Source: an uncultured Bartonella sp. (GTDB taxonomy: Bacteria; Pseudomonadota; Alphaproteobacteria; Rhizobiales; Rhizobiaceae). From it: a DNA stretch of 58,174 bases. The notes below the pieces were generated by a model, which worked only from the letters and a program-made list of their open reading frames with translations, searched no databases and had not been told where the DNA came from. Position numbers and translations under genes: made by a program. Of the stretch, positions 20,037 through 29,721 are shown one piece after another; positions within the stretch are counted from its first letter, which is position 1, and each line of letters starts with the position of its first letter. The DNA lies in the NCBI GenBank assembly GCA_946478665.1, contig CAMLCZ010000011.1, positions 1 through 58,174 of the forward strand, read 5' to 3'.

Positions 20037-21099
20037 CGGAATGATTTTCAGCCCGTTTATGCCCATCATCGTCATATGCGTGAACAATAGCTGTTACAAG
20101 TGGGTGACGAACAACATCTTTTTCATTGAACCTGACCGTTACAATATCCTGAATATTGCCCAGAATCCGAACCGCTTCGACCAAGCCTGATTTTTGCCCT
20201 GAGGGTAAATCAATCTGGCTTGGATCTCCGGTCACGATCATACGTGAGCCTTCGCCCAAACGGGTCAAAAACATTTTCATCTGCATTGATGTTGTATTTT
20301 GCGCTTCATCCAAAATAACGGCAGAATGCGCTAAAGTGCGCCCACGCATAAACGCCAAGGGAGCTATTTCTATTATATCTGCCGCCAAAGCACGTTCTAT
20401 TTTTTCAGCAGGCATCATGTCATAAAGTGCATCATAAAGTGGCCGCAAATAAGGATCGACCTTCTCTTTCATATCTCCAGGAAGAAACCCTAGCCGCTCA
20501 CCAGCTTCTACTGCAGGACGGGATAATATGATCCGTTCAACCACGCCTCGCTCAAGCAGCATAGCAGCGTGCGCTACAGCAAGATAGGTTTTTCCAGTAC
20601 CTGCAGGACCAATTCCAAAAACCAATTGCGACCTGTCAAGCGCGCGCATATAGGCATCCTGCGTTGTTGTGCGAGCATAAATTGTTTTTTTTCTGGTTGT
20701 TATACGGGCAGCCGACAGTTTCACCGATGGGTTTTCTGTATTTTCTCCGACATCCTGTTTTTCTGCATCGGTTGCTATGGCAATCGCGCCATCTACATCA
20801 GAAAAGGATGGATTGAGACCTGTTTTTACCAAAGCATATAACTGGTTAAGTGCGTGCCTTGCTATTTCGGTTTCGCAGGCTCCACCACGGATAGCAACCT
20901 CATTGCCCTGTGCGCGCACATCAACACCAAGCTTTTGCTCGATGCGCGCCAAATTTTCATCAAATTGACCAAAAACCGCGGCTGCGTCCCGATTGTCTGC
21001 AAATTTAAGAACAATATGCGTTATGTCCGACGCGCCTGCATTTTCGGCAAGAACATCCGGCTTTTTATTTTGCACCTTGGTGTTGGTTGAACTATTCAA
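20005..21099 (-). CDS. phoH: PhoH-like ATPase
   Basis: This 364-residue protein has an N-terminal region of about 140 residues (KH-like part, ITHIVLKFADNRDAA) and a PhoH ATPase domain with the Walker A motif GIGPAGTGKTYLAVAHA at about 163-179 and the Walker B-like AVILDEAQNTT at about 258. PhoH proteins are P-loop ATPases, probably RNA-related helicases, and occur next to ybeY in most bacteria. The name comes from phosphate regulation in E. coli; no Pho box was recognised here. The overlap with ybeY suggests translational coupling. Confidence 0.94.
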   Translation of the reverse strand: MNSSTNTKVQNKKPDVLAENAGASDITHIVLKFADNRDAAAVFGQFDENLARIEQKLGVDVRAQGNEVAIRGGACETEIARHALNQLYALVKTGLNPSFSDVDGAIAIATDAEKQDVGENTENPSVKLSAARITTRKKTIYARTTTQDAYMRALDRSQLVFGIGPAGTGKTYLAVAHAAMLLERGVVERIILSRPAVEAGERLGFLPGDMKEKVDPYLRPLYDALYDMMPAEKIERALAADIIEIAPLAFMRGRTLAHSAVILDEAQNTTSMQMKMFLTRLGEGSRMIVTGDPSQIDLPSGQKSGLVEAVRILGNIQDIVTVRFNEKDVVRHPLVTAIVHAYDDDGHKRAENHSDDSTNQSRKA

Positions 21100-21196
21100 C
21101 CCTTTCTCCTAAAAATCTGAAACAATCATTATATATGGAGCAATGCGTCAAAGAAAAACCTAATAAATTATCTTTTACCCAAAAGTATTCCTTGCC

Positions 21197-22570
21197 TTAT
21201 TGTGCCACAGCATCACCACAAAGGCTATTGGGAAAAGCTTCTGTAATGTGAACAGCAACAACATCTCCAATATTGGCATTGGTTGAAACAACCACCGGCA
21301 ATAACCATGGCGAACGACCAACCATTTGACCATCATAGCGCCCTACTTTTTCAATGAGTACATCAATTGTCTGGCCAACTTTTGATTGTAGAAACTGGTG
21401 CTGCTGCTCCAGAATCAGTGTTTGTAAGCGTTGCAAACGTTCTGATTTGACACTCTCTTCAATATGTCCCTTCATGGAAGCACCCGGTGTTCCAGGACGA
21501 GGGGAATATTTAAATGAATAAGCAGAACTATATTTGACCGCTTCAATAATCCTCATAGTATCTTCAAAGTCTTTATCTGTTTCCCCGGGGAAACCAACAA
21601 TAAAATCGCCTGAAAATGCTATATCGGGACGCGCTTCACGGATACGATCAATAAGTTCCAGATAATCACTGGCTTTATGTTGGCGGTTCATTGCCTTCAA
21701 AATACTATCCGAACCAGATTGTACTGGAAGATGTAGATAGGGCATCAACATATCAAGATCACCATGAGCAGCAATCAAGCTGTCGTCCATATCACGTGGG
21801 TGGCTGGTTGTATAACGAAGACGCTTCAGTCCTTCTATTTCGGACAAGTGATATAATAAGTCACCCAAACGCCATTTTTCACCGGATTTTCCAGTTCCAT
21901 GCCAACCGTTGACGTTCTGCCCTAAAAGGGTAATTTCACGAACGCCAGCATCGACAAGTTCGTGTGCTTCTCTTGTTATTTGTTCAACGGAACGCGACGC
22001 TTCCGCGCCTCTTGTGTAAGGAACAACACAGAATGTACAAAATTTGTCGCATCCTTCCTGAACTGTCAAAAAAGCACTGACACCGCGCTTTTGAACGGCA
22101 CGCCGGTTATGCGCTGGAAGATTTGCAAACTTGTCTTCAACCGCATATTCCGTTTCAACCACCTTTTTACCGGTATGAACTTTGCGCAATAATTCTGGCA
22201 AACGATGATATGTCTGAGGCCCAACAACCAAATCCACTACAGGCGCGCGGCGCAAAATTTCTTCACCTTCTGCCTGCGCAACACAGCCTGTTACACCGAT
22301 GGTTAAAGGCCGCATTGGGTCACGCTCCTGACGCATGACGCGCAGCCGCCCCAGATCAGAATATAGTTTTTCTGCCGCTTTTTCACGAATATGACATGTA
22401 TTAAGCAGAATAAGATCTGCGTCATCTGGCGTATCGGTGGCAACATAGCCTTCCGCATCCAGACTGTCGCCCATACGTTGACTGTCATAGACGTTCATTT
22501 GGCAGCCGTAAGTTTTGATATAGACCTTACGTGAATTGCCTTTTATATTTTTTTCTTCTGTTTCGCTCAT
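21197..22570 (-). CDS. miaB: tRNA-2-methylthio-N6-dimethylallyladenosine synthase MiaB
   Basis: MiaB adds a methylthio group to i6A37 of tRNAs reading codons that begin with U. The protein of about 457 residues has the UPF0004 N-terminal domain with its three cysteines (YGCQMN, NTCHIRE, GCVAQ), the radical-SAM motif CDKFCTFC at about 173-180, and a C-terminal TRAM domain. I choose ATG 22570 (MSETEEKN); a TTG 36 bp upstream overlaps rimI. It follows tsaB and rimI on the same strand. Confidence 0.95.
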   Translation of the reverse strand: MSETEEKNIKGNSRKVYIKTYGCQMNVYDSQRMGDSLDAEGYVATDTPDDADLILLNTCHIREKAAEKLYSDLGRLRVMRQERDPMRPLTIGVTGCVAQAEGEEILRRAPVVDLVVGPQTYHRLPELLRKVHTGKKVVETEYAVEDKFANLPAHNRRAVQKRGVSAFLTVQEGCDKFCTFCVVPYTRGAEASRSVEQITREAHELVDAGVREITLLGQNVNGWHGTGKSGEKWRLGDLLYHLSEIEGLKRLRYTTSHPRDMDDSLIAAHGDLDMLMPYLHLPVQSGSDSILKAMNRQHKASDYLELIDRIREARPDIAFSGDFIVGFPGETDKDFEDTMRIIEAVKYSSAYSFKYSPRPGTPGASMKGHIEESVKSERLQRLQTLILEQQHQFLQSKVGQTIDVLIEKVGRYDGQMVGRSPWLLPVVVSTNANIGDVVAVHITEAFPNSLCGDAVAQ

Positions 22571-22602
22571 AGAAGCGTTTCTACCCGTTTTTACTGCAAA
22601 TC

Positions 22603-23094
22603 TCAATGTGTTTGCTGAAAACTTCTTCGCATGACCAAAGCGTCATTTCGCCCTGTACCGGTTTGATAATAGCCTTGTCTACGCCCCACTTCTTCAAAAC
22701 CAAAACTTTTATAAAGGCGAATGGCTGCTTTGTTCGTTTCATCAACTTCAAGAAAGATCACCGTCGCACGCTCGTGATAAAGATGCCGAAAAACAGAATC
22801 CATAAGCTTTTGTCCTATGCCACGGCCGCGATAACTTGGATGAACAGCAATCGTTATAATTTCCGCTTCATCAACAACAAGTCGGCATAGTACAAACCCT
22901 AAAATCTTATCTGGCTGACCGACCAAACGGACGACATAGCCAAAAACGTGCGGATCCGATAAAAATGAAGAAAATGTCGCTGTATCCCATACATCCAGGA
23001 ACGAACGTTTATGCACTTCATGAAGTGCACGGCTTTCTTTCTCGCTTAATGGCGTTATTGCGTAATTATCTTTAAAAAAAGGAAAGCCAATCAT
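22603..23094 (-). CDS. rimI: Ribosomal protein S18-alanine N-acetyltransferase RimI-like
   Basis: This 163-residue GNAT protein has the acetyl-CoA binding motif [14 protein letters not shown] at about 87-100 and the segment [19 protein letters not shown] typical of RimI. RimI acetylates the N-terminus of ribosomal protein S18. The start overlaps the tsaB stop by 4 bp, the common tsaB-rimI arrangement. Related GNAT enzymes of other specificity cannot be excluded from sequence alone. Confidence 0.9.
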   Translation of the reverse strand: MIGFPFFKDNYAITPLSEKESRALHEVHKRSFLDVWDTATFSSFLSDPHVFGYVVRLVGQPDKILGFVLCRLVVDEAEIITIAVHPSYRGRGIGQKLMDSVFRHLYHERATVIFLEVDETNKAAIRLYKSFGFEEVGRRQGYYQTGTGRNDALVMRRSFQQTH

Positions 23095-23759
23095 ATTTCC
23101 TTCCTAATAAGAGGTTGTGCAGATTGCGGTTTGGCATCAGCATCACGTAAGTAAAGTGGTTTTGCAGCACAATCGGTCGTTTTTGTTTCTGATAGAATTG
23201 CATAAGTCACAACATCTGGAGCATCAAAACTGTGTATTCTGTCTTTGCTTAAACCAATCTTTTCGCCGAGGTTTAAAGCAAAAGGTCCTGCTAAAATAGC
23301 ATTATCGTTATTCGCAATCGAGAAATCATCTGAATTTTGTAATTCAGCGCTCCCTATTGGTGTGCAGCCTGACGCAAAATCCTGCCTGTAAACAAGCCCC
23401 CTTCCCGCATCAATTACTGCTATGACGTTGTTATCAGGAAACATCTTTTGTGTTTCATAACCTATAGCCTCTAGCGAGCTTACGCCTATTGCTGGCTTTT
23501 CAAGAGCCAAAGCCAAAGCGCGTGCCGTTGCAACGCCAATACGCACACCGGTAAATGAGCCTGGGCCAATATTAACCGCAATCCGATCTATCTGCTTGAG
23601 AGATTTTTTTGCACGATCCATGACTGTTGAAATTTGCCCTATAAGACGTTCTGCATGGCCCTTGCCAATAGTCTCGCTTATACGCGCGAGAACCTTGCTA
23701 TCTTCAACAAGAGCAACAGCACAATTATGAGAAGCGGTATCAATAGAAAGTGTAATCAT
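23091..23759 (-). CDS. tsaB: tRNA threonylcarbamoyladenosine biosynthesis protein TsaB
   Basis: TsaB is the partner of TsaD in making t6A37 on ANN-decoding tRNAs. The 222-residue protein begins with SIDTASHNCAVALVED, and contains GPGSFTGVRIGVATARALA at about 70-88, both conserved in the family. It is an ASKHA-fold protein without the full active site of TsaD. The gene overlaps rimI by 4 bp and heads the tsaB-rimI-miaB series. A 15-bp palindrome lies about 35 bp upstream of its start. Confidence 0.94.
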   Translation of the reverse strand: MITLSIDTASHNCAVALVEDSKVLARISETIGKGHAERLIGQISTVMDRAKKSLKQIDRIAVNIGPGSFTGVRIGVATARALALALEKPAIGVSSLEAIGYETQKMFPDNNVIAVIDAGRGLVYRQDFASGCTPIGSAELQNSDDFSIANNDNAILAGPFALNLGEKIGLSKDRIHSFDAPDVVTYAILSETKTTDCAAKPLYLRDADAKPQSAQPLIRKEI

Positions 23760-24206
23760 AGCTATTTTTTAATGCATTGTTACTCAAAACAAAAGAACCA
23801 TTGGTTCTATTTTGTTGCTAAAATCACCACCAATTTTAAATTTGCAATCTCATGAATATCGGAAAATAGAAACTAAGAGTTTAATCAAAACATGTGCTTT
23901 CACGCTTTGCGCGTCTTCCACCCATTTGCAAAAAACACCACATTGTCCTTATGATTATATCACTGACCTTATGGTTATTTTGTATCGAGCTGCAATGTTG
24001 ACTGAATGAAACCGATTTAATGAGAAATTCGTACTGAAGTCTTCATATGGATTAGTTCAAGTAGATTTATGGTCCAAACACGACCGCGCTATATGGGAAT
24101 AAAATTATTTTTTTCAACGGATTAAAATCAAGTTTTTATATCTTATATATTCATTATGGAATTAAAGCGAACGTATTTAGTTTTTATGATATTTGGCCCC
24201 GTTATT
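23760..24206. other. Intergenic region tsaB / dps
   Basis: This AT-rich divergent gap holds the tsaB promoter region with the palindrome AGAACCATTGGTTCT at 23794-23808. Nothing else coding is recognised. The dps promoter follows at 24207. Confidence 0.6.
23794..23808. promoter_or_regulatory. 15-bp palindrome upstream of tsaB
   Basis: AGAACCATTGGTTCT has perfect 7-bp arms around one central T. It lies 35 bp upstream of the tsaB ATG, a position suited to an operator. No regulator can be named. Confidence 0.35.
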
Positions 24207-24232
24207 GGAACCTTATGAATAACATTCGCGTT
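24207..24232 (+). promoter_or_regulatory. Candidate EcfG general-stress promoter of dps
   Basis: GGAAC at 24207-24211 is followed after exactly 17 bases by CGTT at 24229-24232. This matches the GGAAC-N16/17-CGTT promoter of the alphaproteobacterial general-stress sigma factor EcfG. The dps ATG lies about 36 bp downstream, which fits a short leader with a GCGGAG ribosome site. Confidence 0.65.
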
Positions 24233-24267
24233 AGTTGCACATTCATGAACTCAAGCGGAGATAAAAA

Positions 24268-24753
24268 ATGGTAAAAACTCATAAAACCCGTAACGATATG
24301 CCATCAAATGCAAAATCTACAGCTATTTCGCTGTTGAATCAGAATTTAGCAACACTGATTGATCTTGCTCTCATTACCAAGCAAGCCCATTGGAATTTAA
24401 AGGGAAGCAATTTCATCGGCGTCCATGAGATGCTGGATGGATTTCGTGATACAATCGACGAGCATGTCGATATTATTGCCGAACGCGTTGTACAACTCGG
24501 TGGCACGGCACTCGGCACAACGCAAACAGTTGCTGAAAGTTCAAAATTAAAGGCTTATCCAACTGATATTTACAAAGTTCACGATCACCTGCTTGCTTTG
24601 ATCGAGCGTTATGGTGATGCTGCCAATGATATGCGTAAAGCTATTGATGAGGCTGATGAAGCTGGCGATGCTGATACAGCAGATATCTTTACAGCAGCTT
24701 CTCGTGCTCTTGATAAAAATCTATGGTTCCTTGAAGCCCATATTCAAGAATAA
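24268..24753 (+). CDS. dps: DNA protection during starvation protein Dps
   Basis: Dps forms a 12-subunit cage that stores iron and shields DNA from peroxide damage. The 161-residue ferritin-like protein has the ferroxidase signature [20 protein letters not shown] at about 40-59 and [11 protein letters not shown] at about 65-75, with the His, Asp and Glu ligands present. The Lys/Arg-rich N-terminus could bind DNA. It is a single-gene unit with its own candidate EcfG promoter and a strong terminator. Confidence 0.95.
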   Translation: MVKTHKTRNDMPSNAKSTAISLLNQNLATLIDLALITKQAHWNLKGSNFIGVHEMLDGFRDTIDEHVDIIAERVVQLGGTALGTTQTVAESSKLKAYPTDIYKVHDHLLALIERYGDAANDMRKAIDEADEAGDADTADIFTAASRALDKNLWFLEAHIQE

Positions 24754-24813
24754 AAGCTTTTTAATAATCAATCAGTTTATTTGTATTCATGCAAAATGCT
24801 GTTGTTGATGTAT

Positions 24814-24844
24814 AAAGAAGCGGCTTAGGCCGCTTCTTTTTTAT
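24814..24844 (+). terminator. Rho-independent terminator after dps
   Basis: An 11-bp stem (24814-24824 with 24829-24839, loop TTAG) is followed by a run of T residues. It lies about 60 bp after the dps stop. Confidence 0.92.
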
Positions 24845-25342
24845 TTGAGCATCACAGTGTTTCATTTAAGATTTTAATACAGTTCTGTTATTTAATTTTA
24901 ACATCAGTTAAAAATATTGAGTCGGGGCATTTGGGCTCTTAACAGAGTAAGTTTTTTTAAGCGGTCATTATTGTGATATCAGTTCATTATTGCGCTTGAT
25001 AATTCTTGTAATGAATTATTATCGGGGTGATGTGCGTTTTCGTTTTAACCAACTGTGATACCCAAACGGAATTGAGATGTGGATCATCGGACAGCTCTTC
25101 AGTAAATATTTTAAGAAGATCGGGCAGCTGTGACAATTAGGCTATTTTGGCATTAATCTGTTTTGTTCGTCTATTTGCAGATCGCGTTGGCACTTACTAA
25201 CTGTCAATTCAAAATGATAATTTGCGGGCTCTATTCCGTTCAAATACATATCCACCAATTGTAACATAGTCACGTATTTTTCGCGCAATACAGGTTGCGC
25301 TCAAGCATTAGGATGAAGAGTTAGATTTATAGGCGATAGTTA
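24845..25342. other. Intergenic region dps / cyoD with a possible gene remnant
   Basis: Both flanking genes end here, so no promoter is needed. The minus strand from 25300 to 24987 gives two adjoining open segments in different frames with protein-like composition (see the pseudogene entry). The rest shows nothing recognisable. Confidence 0.5.
24987..25300 (-). pseudogene. Possible decayed small gene (about 100 codons)
   Basis: On the minus strand a 52-codon segment (25300-25142) contains REKYVTMLQLVDMYLNGIEP and ends in TAG. Six bases further on, in another frame, a 49-codon segment (25136-24987) reads QLPDLLKIFTEELSDDPHLN and ends in TAA. The two look like parts of one small acidic protein split by a frameshift. 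The style recalls small immunity-type proteins, but I recognise no family. It could also be chance. Confidence 0.25.
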
Positions 25343-25371
25343 CAAAAAAGCCCCGCAAATGCGGGGCTTCA
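25343..25371 (-). terminator. Rho-independent terminator after cyoD
   Basis: A 9-bp GC-rich stem AAGCCCCGC/GCGGGGCTT with a 4-base loop is followed by six T residues on the minus strand. It ends the cyo operon. Confidence 0.93.
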
Positions 25372-25399
25372 TGTTTTAAATTTCTAAAAAATTTAAATA

Positions 25400-25816
25400 T
25401 TATTTAGCCTCTGTAGCAGGTGCTGCGGCGCCTGCTGGACTGCCACCTGGTACTTGATCGATCAAGTCTGGCTGTGAAATACGGCCTGAGCTACCCATCA
25501 TATTGTAGTTCAAATGAGATATTGCCCACCAGGTACCACCAATAATGATGACAACGCACAATGCGCCGAACCACATGGTTCCTACCATCCATTTTGCATC
25601 TGGACCTTGATTGAGGTGCAAAAAGAAAACAATTTGCACAATCATCTGGATCACAGCCATACCAAGAAGGTAGATAACCTTCGTGCTTACAGCCCAGCTA
25701 TCAAGCATACCCTGCATAACAGGAATGAATGATGCAAGGGTCAAGATAATGGCCAGAACAAATCCAACCATATACTTACCGGTACTTACACCGTGTGCTT
25801 CATTATGTTCGCTCAT
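25400..25816 (-). CDS. cyoD: Cytochrome bo3 ubiquinol oxidase subunit IV
   Basis: This 138-residue inner-membrane protein has three hydrophobic segments (about 15-35, 43-65, 75-100), the pattern of CyoD, which supports assembly of the bo3 oxidase. The tail is rich in Pro, Gly and Ala. It overlaps the end of cyoC by one base. As fourth gene of the cyoABCD series it is well placed. Confidence 0.93.
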   Translation of the reverse strand: MSEHNEAHGVSTGKYMVGFVLAIILTLASFIPVMQGMLDSWAVSTKVIYLLGMAVIQMIVQIVFFLHLNQGPDAKWMVGTMWFGALCVVIIIGGTWWAISHLNYNMMGSSGRISQPDLIDQVPGGSPAGAAAPATEAK

Positions 25817-26487
25817 TAAAGTGCTCCCAAAAGATAGACAGCGGTAAAGACGCCAATCCAGATGATGTCAAGGAAGTGCCAGAAAATAGACAAGCAAGTT
25901 AAACGTGTCTTATTGTCTGTATCAAGTCCACGACGTCCAAGATGGAAGAACATCAATACAATCCAGATCAAACCGATTGTTACGTGAATACCGTGGGTAC
26001 CAACCAGCATAAAGAATGATGACCAATAAGCGGACAACACTTCTTTACCGAAGACTCGAACACCAGTGTTAACGTCAACACCAGCGTAAGCTGAAGGATC
26101 AAAGTAGAACACATTTTCGGCACTGAAGAGGAGTTCATGGAACTCGTTCAATTCCATTCCGATAAAGCCAAGGCCTAAAAGGAATGTAATAAAGAGCCAA
26201 GCTTTCACTCCACCGATATTGCCTTTGTGAGACTGCACCATAACCATTCCGTAGGTTATTGATGAGAACAGCAACAAAGCTGTTTCACAAAGAACATAGT
26301 CCAAGTGGAAGAATTCGCTGCCTGGCTTGCCCCCACCAAAGGAGGAGGCAAACACTGCAAATGTGGCAAACAACGTCGAGAACAGAATAAGGTCAGAAAG
26401 GATATAAACCCAGAAACCAAATACCATCGTCGAGCTTTTGTCGTGATGATTATCCGCGTGAGCGGTCGTTAACGAAGTATCGCTCAT
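25816..26487 (-). CDS. cyoC: Cytochrome bo3 ubiquinol oxidase subunit III
   Basis: This 223-residue membrane protein has five hydrophobic segments and belongs to the heme-copper oxidase subunit III family (FWVYILSDLILFSTLFATF at about 25-43, GTHGIHVTIGLIW at about 153-165, WHFLDIIWIGVFTAVYL near the end). It overlaps cyoB by 4 bp at its start and cyoD by one base at its end, so the operon is tightly coupled. Confidence 0.96.
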   Translation of the reverse strand: MSDTSLTTAHADNHHDKSSTMVFGFWVYILSDLILFSTLFATFAVFASSFGGGKPGSEFFHLDYVLCETALLLFSSITYGMVMVQSHKGNIGGVKAWLFITFLLGLGFIGMELNEFHELLFSAENVFYFDPSAYAGVDVNTGVRVFGKEVLSAYWSSFFMLVGTHGIHVTIGLIWIVLMFFHLGRRGLDTDNKTRLTCLSIFWHFLDIIWIGVFTAVYLLGAL

Positions 26488-28502
26488 GCTTTTACTCCTT
26501 GTTCCTTGAGGACTGCACTGAATTCATCTTCAGTTTTCTGTACATCTTCAGCTGAGATGTAGAAGCCCGCATGGTTACCATTCAATGAATGGCAAAGAAT
26601 GGTGAAGAGGAACACAACAAATGCGACCGCTGCCAACCACCAAATGTGCCATACAAGAGAAAATCCAAGTACTAACATCGTGATACCAGCAACAATACCT
26701 GCATTGGTACCTGAAGGCATATGAATCTTCTCAAAGCCTGAGGTTTTACGTACTTCACCACGTTGCTTCATATCCCAATATGCATCGTCAGACTGGACAA
26801 CTGGGATAGTCGCAAAGTTGTATTCTGGAGGAGGACAAGAAGTTGCCCATTCCAATGTACGAGCATCGCCCCATGGATCGTTTTGCGTAACCGGCAATTT
26901 GCCTTTGTGCTTGATGCCATACCAAATGGCGAGCAAGACTTGCAGCACGAAGCAAAGAATACCAAGCAGGATGATGAATGCACCAACTGCTGCAACTTGG
27001 AAAAATGGCTGCCAAGTTGGATCGACATAGTGTTGCAAGCGGCGTGTAGCGCCCATCAAACCAACAGCGTAAATTGGGAAGAACGCTACATAGAAACCGA
27101 TGAACCAGCACCAGAATGAAGCGATACCCAAAGCACGATTTGGCTTGACGCCGAAGGCTTTCGGGAACCAGTAAGCCAAAGCTCCAAGATAAGCAAACAC
27201 AACACCACCAAGAATTGTGTGGTGGAAGTGAGCAACCAAGAACAATGAGTTATGGAACTGCCAGTCAGCTGGAACGATTGACAAGAGAACACCTGTCAAA
27301 CCACCGCCAACAAAGGTGAACATCATGCCCATGCACCACAACATAGGTGGCTCAAAGCGAATGCGTCCCTTGTACATGGTGAACAACCAGTTGAACACCT
27401 TAACACCTGTTGGGATCGCAATAACCATCGTTGCAGCACCAAAGAAGGTATTAACAGCTTCACCGCCGCCCATTGTAAAGAAGTGGTGGCCCCAAACGAT
27501 AATGGACAAGATCAAGATGACCAAGACAGCCCATACCATTGAAGTATAACCGAATAGGCGCTTCGATGAGAATGTTGGTACGATTTCTGAGATGATACCG
27601 AATGCAGGAACAACCAACACATAAACTTCTGGGTGACCAAAAATCCAGACATAGTTAATCCAGACCATTGGGTTACCACCAGCTGTATTGGTGAAGAAGT
27701 TCATATCGAGATAACGATCACCAGCAAGCATTGCGTAGGCAACTGTCAATGGTGGATAGATAATCAGAATAAGAACGTTTGAAACCAATGCTGTCCAGCA
27801 GAATACTGGCATTTTCCACATTGTCATTCCCGGTGCACGACATTTAACGATTGTTGCCACAAAGTTGACAGCACCCATTGTGGTCGCAATACCTGATAGC
27901 TGCAATGACCATAGATAATAATCAACACCTGTATCAGGACTGTTTAGCAATTCCGAGAAAGGTGGATACATCAACCAACCGCCGCGGCCAAAATTACCGA
28001 TACCGAGGGAAATGTTGATTAGGATAGCACCAGCAAATGTAATCCAGAAACCCAAATTATTTGCAAAAGGGAATGCCACATCACGTGCACCAAGTTGTAA
28101 CGGCAAGATGTAGTTCAGAATACCGAACAACAACGGCGTTGCCATGAAGAAAATCATGATTGTGCCGTGTGCCGAAAAAATCTGGTCAAAGTGATCAGGT
28201 GGCAAATAACCTGAATTTTCTGAACCAAGCGCAAAAGCTTGGTGTGTACGCATCATGATGGCATCAGCAAAACCACGCACAAGCATGACAATTGCCAGGA
28301 CGATATACATGATACCGACGCGTTTATGGTCAACTGAAGTTACCCAGTTGCGCCACAAAATTCCCCACCAGCCAAGAAGCGTAATAGCGGCAAGAACAAC
28401 GACAGCCAATACAACAATAGCAATACATGTGTATAGAACAATCGGCTCATGCGTTAATGCGTGAAACGCTCCGGCTACAGGGTCTGTAAGTCTTCCAAAC
28501 AT
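26484..28502 (-). CDS. cyoB: Cytochrome bo3 ubiquinol oxidase subunit I
   Basis: Subunit I carries heme b, heme o3 and CuB and pumps protons while reducing oxygen to water with electrons from ubiquinol. The 672-residue protein has many transmembrane segments. Visible ligands and channels include HGTIMIFFMATP (low-spin heme His, about 107), WIFGHPEVYVLVVPAFG (CuB His and cross-linked Tyr, about 285-300), WGHHFF (CuB histidines, about 335) and VAHFHHTILGGV (heme ligands, about 420). Length matches CyoB rather than the shorter aa3 type. Confidence 0.97.
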   Translation of the reverse strand: MFGRLTDPVAGAFHALTHEPIVLYTCIAIVVLAVVVLAAITLLGWWGILWRNWVTSVDHKRVGIMYIVLAIVMLVRGFADAIMMRTHQAFALGSENSGYLPPDHFDQIFSAHGTIMIFFMATPLLFGILNYILPLQLGARDVAFPFANNLGFWITFAGAILINISLGIGNFGRGGWLMYPPFSELLNSPDTGVDYYLWSLQLSGIATTMGAVNFVATIVKCRAPGMTMWKMPVFCWTALVSNVLILIIYPPLTVAYAMLAGDRYLDMNFFTNTAGGNPMVWINYVWIFGHPEVYVLVVPAFGIISEIVPTFSSKRLFGYTSMVWAVLVILILSIIVWGHHFFTMGGGEAVNTFFGAATMVIAIPTGVKVFNWLFTMYKGRIRFEPPMLWCMGMMFTFVGGGLTGVLLSIVPADWQFHNSLFLVAHFHHTILGGVVFAYLGALAYWFPKAFGVKPNRALGIASFWCWFIGFYVAFFPIYAVGLMGATRRLQHYVDPTWQPFFQVAAVGAFIILLGILCFVLQVLLAIWYGIKHKGKLPVTQNDPWGDARTLEWATSCPPPEYNFATIPVVQSDDAYWDMKQRGEVRKTSGFEKIHMPSGTNAGIVAGITMLVLGFSLVWHIWWLAAVAFVVFLFTILCHSLNGNHAGFYISAEDVQKTEDEFSAVLKEQGVKA

Positions 28503-28529
28503 TTTTCAACCCATATTAAATGAATTTCG

Positions 28530-28575
28530 GTTTGGAGGGGACACTGTCTTTGCGACATTTGCCCCTTCCTCGATA
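28530..28575 (-). other. Stem-loop between cyoA and cyoB
   Basis: On the minus strand GGGG pairs with CCCC and, further in, TGTC with GACA around the loop GCAAA. There is no T tract, so this is more likely an intercistronic structure that tunes stability or relative yield of cyoA and cyoB than a terminator. Confidence 0.35.
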
Positions 28576-28579
28576 ATTT

Positions 28580-29557
28580 TTATTTTTGAACTTCTGTAGG
28601 ATCAAATACAGAGCAGAGCGAACCCCATAAGGATTTGTCCGCAATTCTTCTCATCTGATCTTCGTTACATTCTGTACCTTGATCAACGCAGCGGTTGACG
28701 ACACGGTAATAAAGACCTTTTTCAACTTGTGAGAAATAACGGACTTCCGAATCTTTTTCCTTCGCTGCTACGTCGCCCATTTTTGGCGAGAATGTAAGCT
28801 GGCGATAAGAAGCACGGTCAAGCGTCTGCTTGCTTTGACGCACTTGAGCGATCCAGTTATCAAAGTCATTTTGGGAAACAGAATGCCATTTAAAGCGCAT
28901 CTCTGAAAAACCATCACCGCTATAGTTAGCTGATGTTCCTTTGAATACGCCTTGACGGTCGGCAATCAGATGCAATTTCGCATTCATCTGCGGCATTGCA
29001 TACAATACTGTACCTAAACGAGGAACCCAAAATGCGTTGACAGAGTTTTCAGATGTCAACTGAACCAAAACTTGACGATTCTCAGGCGCATAAATTTCAT
29101 TGACTGTAGCTATGCCATATTGTGGATAGATGAATAGCCATTTCCAATCCAATGCAACAGCATCAACCTGAATTGGCTCTTCATTGCCAGCAACTGCCGG
29201 ATCAATTTTCTTGGATGGTTCCAATGTAAATGTGTAATAAGCCATTAATGATGCCAAAACAATAATGACTACAATCGGAATACCCCACATAAAGGTTTCC
29301 ACTTTATTTGAGTGCCCCCAATCCGGCAGATATTCTGCTTCGGTGTTGGTAGCACGATACTTAATTGCGAAAGCAACGACTGCGATCATCACGGGAATGA
29401 CAATGCAGAGCATTACGATAACGCATATAATAATCAAATTCAGCTGATGGTGCGCAACATAGCCTGCCGGGTTGAGAACATCAAATTCACAACCGGACAA
29501 AAGCATAGCAGATGCCAAAACACCCAACAGCCCTGTTAATTTACCAAAGTTCTTCAT
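28580..29557 (-). CDS. cyoA: Cytochrome bo3 ubiquinol oxidase subunit II
   Basis: This protein of about 325 residues has a lipoprotein signal ending in LLSGC at about residue 23, two transmembrane helices (about 40-65 and 85-107), and a periplasmic cupredoxin domain (LDWKWLFIYPQYGIATVNE). The CuA ligands of cytochrome c oxidases are absent, as expected for quinol oxidases. I chose ATG 29557 (MKNFGKL) because it gives a proper signal peptide; upstream starts at 29581 and 29596 would add residues before it. It is the first gene of cyoABCD. Confidence 0.95.
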   Translation of the reverse strand: MKNFGKLTGLLGVLASAMLLSGCEFDVLNPAGYVAHHQLNLIIICVIVMLCIVIPVMIAVVAFAIKYRATNTEAEYLPDWGHSNKVETFMWGIPIVVIIVLASLMAYYTFTLEPSKKIDPAVAGNEEPIQVDAVALDWKWLFIYPQYGIATVNEIYAPENRQVLVQLTSENSVNAFWVPRLGTVLYAMPQMNAKLHLIADRQGVFKGTSANYSGDGFSEMRFKWHSVSQNDFDNWIAQVRQSKQTLDRASYRQLTFSPKMGDVAAKEKDSEVRYFSQVEKGLYYRVVNRCVDQGTECNEDQMRRIADKSLWGSLCSVFDPTEVQK

Positions 29558-29721
29558 TCCTACCTGCCCCTTTATATGCATTGCATATTTTTGCACGAGG
29601 GTATTTTTCGTTTATTACAGAAAAGCTGTCACCGAAAAGCAGTCCCTTTTTGTTACAACTTTCCCTGTCGGGTGGTTTGATCTGTCTAAAATCATGAACA
29701 AATTCAAACCAAACATGACTT

